DNA of 7,510 bases. Origin: Pseudomonadota bacterium. GTDB taxonomy: Bacteria; Desulfobacterota; Anaeroferrophillalia; Anaeroferrophillales; Anaeroferrophillaceae. The position numbers and the translations under genes are program-made. The stretch is from assembly GCA_011042595.1 (NCBI GenBank), contig DQWO01000014.1:1-7510 (forward strand). Reading direction: 5' to 3'. This document shows positions 6,316-7,510 of this stretch, in pieces. The notes below the pieces were generated by a model that worked only from the letters and a program-made list of their open reading frames with translations, did no database searches and was not told the DNA's origin. Position 1 is the stretch's first letter; the number at the start of each line of letters is the position of its first letter.

Positions 6316-6351
6316 GTATCCATCCGGGACCACCCGTTTCTTGATGAATAC
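6316..6351 (-). other. Predicted two-part mRNA hairpin just after the rplC stop
   Basis: In the transcript GUAUUCAUC pairs with GAUGGAUAC over nine continuous pairs, one of them a G·U wobble. Inside, after a one-sided AAGAAA bulge, CGGG pairs with CCCG around a UGGU loop. The element starts two bases after the rplC stop codon. TTTAAAG follows, which is too weak a T-run for a confident intrinsic terminator. It could be a partial terminator, a 3'-end protection or processing element, or a translational control site before rplD. Pairing was found by eye, with no energy calculated. Confidence 0.6.
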
Positions 6352-6353
6352 GC

Positions 6354-6983
6354 TTACACCTTCCTGAGAAAGACTACGCCATTTTTACTGCCGGGAACAG
6401 CACCTTTAATCAACAGCATTCCCTGGTCGGGACGCACACCAACCACAATCAGATTTTTCACCGTAACGGCCTGATCACCCATCTGGCCAGCCATTTTCTT
6501 TCCCTTCCAAACCCGGCCGGGCCAGGCTGAAGTACCAACCGAGCCGGCAGAACGATGCACTTTATGAACCCCATGAGAGGCACTTGCCCCTTTGAAACCC
6601 CAGCGTTTCATCGGACCGGCAAAACCTTTACCCTTACTCCTGGCGGTTACAGCAACCAGATCTCCAGTGGCAAACATGTCAGCTGTCAGCTGATCTCCCA
6701 CCTGAAAATCATCCGGGTTATCAACTCTGACCTCCTGAAGAACCCGAAAAACGCCCTTACCGGCTTTGGTGCAATGGCCGATCATTGGTTTGGTTGCCAG
6801 CTGCAGCTTTTTTTCACCATAACCAAGCTGAACAGCGTTGTAGCCATCATTTTTATCCCGTTTAACCTGAACCACCGTACATGGCCCTACCTTCACAACC
6901 GTTACTGGAATTTCATCACCCAATTCACTGAAGATCTGGGTCATCCCTATTTTCGTTCCTAACAATCCCTGTATCTGGGCCAT
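6354..6983 (-). CDS. rplC: 50S ribosomal protein L3
   Basis: L3 is one of the two assembly-initiating 50S proteins; its central extension reaches the peptidyl transferase centre. The 209 residues equal the E. coli length. It begins [18 protein letters not shown] and carries [23 protein letters not shown] (116-138), then [10 protein letters not shown] (160-169) and LLIKGAVPG (190-198). The stretch GSVGTSAWP (147-155) aligns with E. coli GSIGQNQTP, so the glutamine methylated by PrmB in E. coli is absent. The start ATG at 6983 has GAGGA seven bases upstream and lies 41 bp after rpsJ. A hairpin and 120 bp follow before rplD. Confidence 0.98.
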   Translation of the reverse strand: MAQIQGLLGTKIGMTQIFSELGDEIPVTVVKVGPCTVVQVKRDKNDGYNAVQLGYGEKKLQLATKPMIGHCTKAGKGVFRVLQEVRVDNPDDFQVGDQLTADMFATGDLVAVTARSKGKGFAGPMKRWGFKGASASHGVHKVHRSAGSVGTSAWPGRVWKGKKMAGQMGDQAVTVKNLIVVGVRPDQGMLLIKGAVPGSKNGVVFLRKV

Positions 6984-7024
6984 TATTTCATCCTCAATCT
7001 ATCTGCTGCTGTTTATGCTCGACC

Positions 7025-7339
7025 TTACAGCTTTATTTCCACATCAACACCGGCGGAAAGATCCAACTTCATCAAGGCATCAACGGTCTGCTGGGTCGGA
7101 TCGAGAATATCGATTAACCGTTTGTGGGTACGAACCTCAAACTGTTCTCGTGATTTTTTGTTAACGTGGGGAGAACGCAGAACACAATATTTATTAATTC
7201 GTGTTGGCAGAACGATGGGGCCGGCAACCCTGGCCCCGGTACGCTTGGCTGTATTGACAATTTCAACGACCGATTGATCAAGAATTTTATGATCATAGGC
7301 CTTTAATCTTATTCTAAATTTCTGGTTGGCTGCTGTCAT
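7025..7339 (-). CDS. rpsJ: 30S ribosomal protein S10 (NusE)
   Basis: S10 is part of the 30S head and also acts as NusE, which with NusB binds boxA RNA in antitermination and links to NusG. The 104 residues match the family. It begins [17 protein letters not shown] and has the conserved [12 protein letters not shown] (35-46). The ribosome-inserted loop ends in the signature [19 protein letters not shown] (56-74), and the protein finishes [13 protein letters not shown]. The start ATG at 7339 has GGAG nine bases upstream. Only 48 bp separate it from the tuf stop, leaving no room for an E. coli-like S10 leader, so it is probably read through from tuf. Confidence 0.98.
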   Translation of the reverse strand: MTAANQKFRIRLKAYDHKILDQSVVEIVNTAKRTGARVAGPIVLPTRINKYCVLRSPHVNKKSREQFEVRTHKRLIDILDPTQQTVDALMKLDLSAGVDVEIKL

Positions 7340-7387
7340 TAGGAATTACTCCATTTATGATAAATCATTTCAGGACACGGTGGAATT

Positions 7388-7510
7388 TTATTCAATAACT
7401 TCGCTGACGACCCCGGCACCAACCGTCCGGCCACCTTCACGAATCGCAAAACGCAAACCTTCTTCCATGGCGATAGGAGTGATCAGGTTGCCCACTATGG
7501 TCACATTATC
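7388..7510 (-). CDS. tuf: Elongation factor Tu (3' end only)
   Basis: EF-Tu delivers aminoacyl-tRNA to the ribosomal A site as a GTP complex. Only the last 40 residues are in the window, beginning [18 protein letters not shown] and ending in the very conserved [18 protein letters not shown] (24-34 and on) and SEVIE. This is domain 3, which contacts the tRNA T-stem. The stop is TAA at 7388-7390. The 5' part, including the GTPase domain, lies outside the window. Its place directly before rpsJ is the standard str–S10 junction in many bacteria. A second tuf copy elsewhere is common but not visible here. Confidence 0.98.
   Translation of the reverse strand, partial: DNVTIVGNLITPIAMEEGLRFAIREGGRTVGAGVVSEVIE

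Noticed and set aside
7357..7368. ATGAT/ATCAT inverted repeat in the tuf–rpsJ spacer as a terminator
   Set aside because: The stem is only five AT-rich pairs with a two-base loop and no T-run follows.

Overview
The window is a stretch of a bacterial str–S10–spc ribosomal protein locus, and every gene lies on the minus strand. Read in the direction of transcription (high to low coordinates) the order is tuf (3' end only), rpsJ (S10), rplC (L3), rplD (L4), rplW (L23), rplB (L2), rpsS (S19), rplV (L22), rpsC (S3), rplP (L16), rpmC (L29), rpsQ (S17), rplN (L14), rplX (L24), rplE (L5), rpsN (S14, zinc-binding short form) and rpsH (S8, cut at the window edge). No gene is missing from the canonical order. 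No foreign gene, mobile element, tRNA or CRISPR array was seen. No convincing promoter or intrinsic terminator was seen either, so the cluster looks like one long transcription unit that enters from tuf and leaves through rpsH.

The organism is a bacterium of intermediate GC content. Four features together resemble the Desulfobacterota (old Deltaproteobacteria): tuf directly before rpsJ, a short zinc-type S14, an L24 with a four-cysteine C-terminus, and intergenic heptamer repeats. This placement is an impression from memory, not a computed phylogeny. Start codons include a TTG for rpsC and a GTG for rpsS, both with strong Shine-Dalgarno sequences. Two genes need start decisions: rplX is best started at the ATG at 1649, and rpsQ at 2364 or 2358 rather than further upstream.

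The proteins are ordinary, intact and of normal family length. They assemble into both subunits: L2, L3, L4, L22 and L23 are early 50S or tunnel and peptidyl-transferase-centre proteins; L5, L14, L16, L24 and L29 are other 50S proteins; S3, S8, S10, S14, S17 and S19 are 30S proteins. S10 also acts as NusE in antitermination.

The unexpected signal is in the spacers. Degenerate 7-bp tandem repeats with rough consensus GYTGANR occur in the rplC–rplD, rpsC–rplP and rplE–rpsN spacers, and weakly in the rpsQ–rplN spacer. They occur in both orientations and sometimes abut a gene's stop codon. The rplC–rplD spacer also holds a well-paired mRNA hairpin just after the rplC stop. The rplE–rpsN spacer is unusually long (183 bp) and holds a perfect 8-bp stem plus several smaller ones. 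I see no new protein-coding system here; the spacer repeats and hairpins are what deserve a second look.
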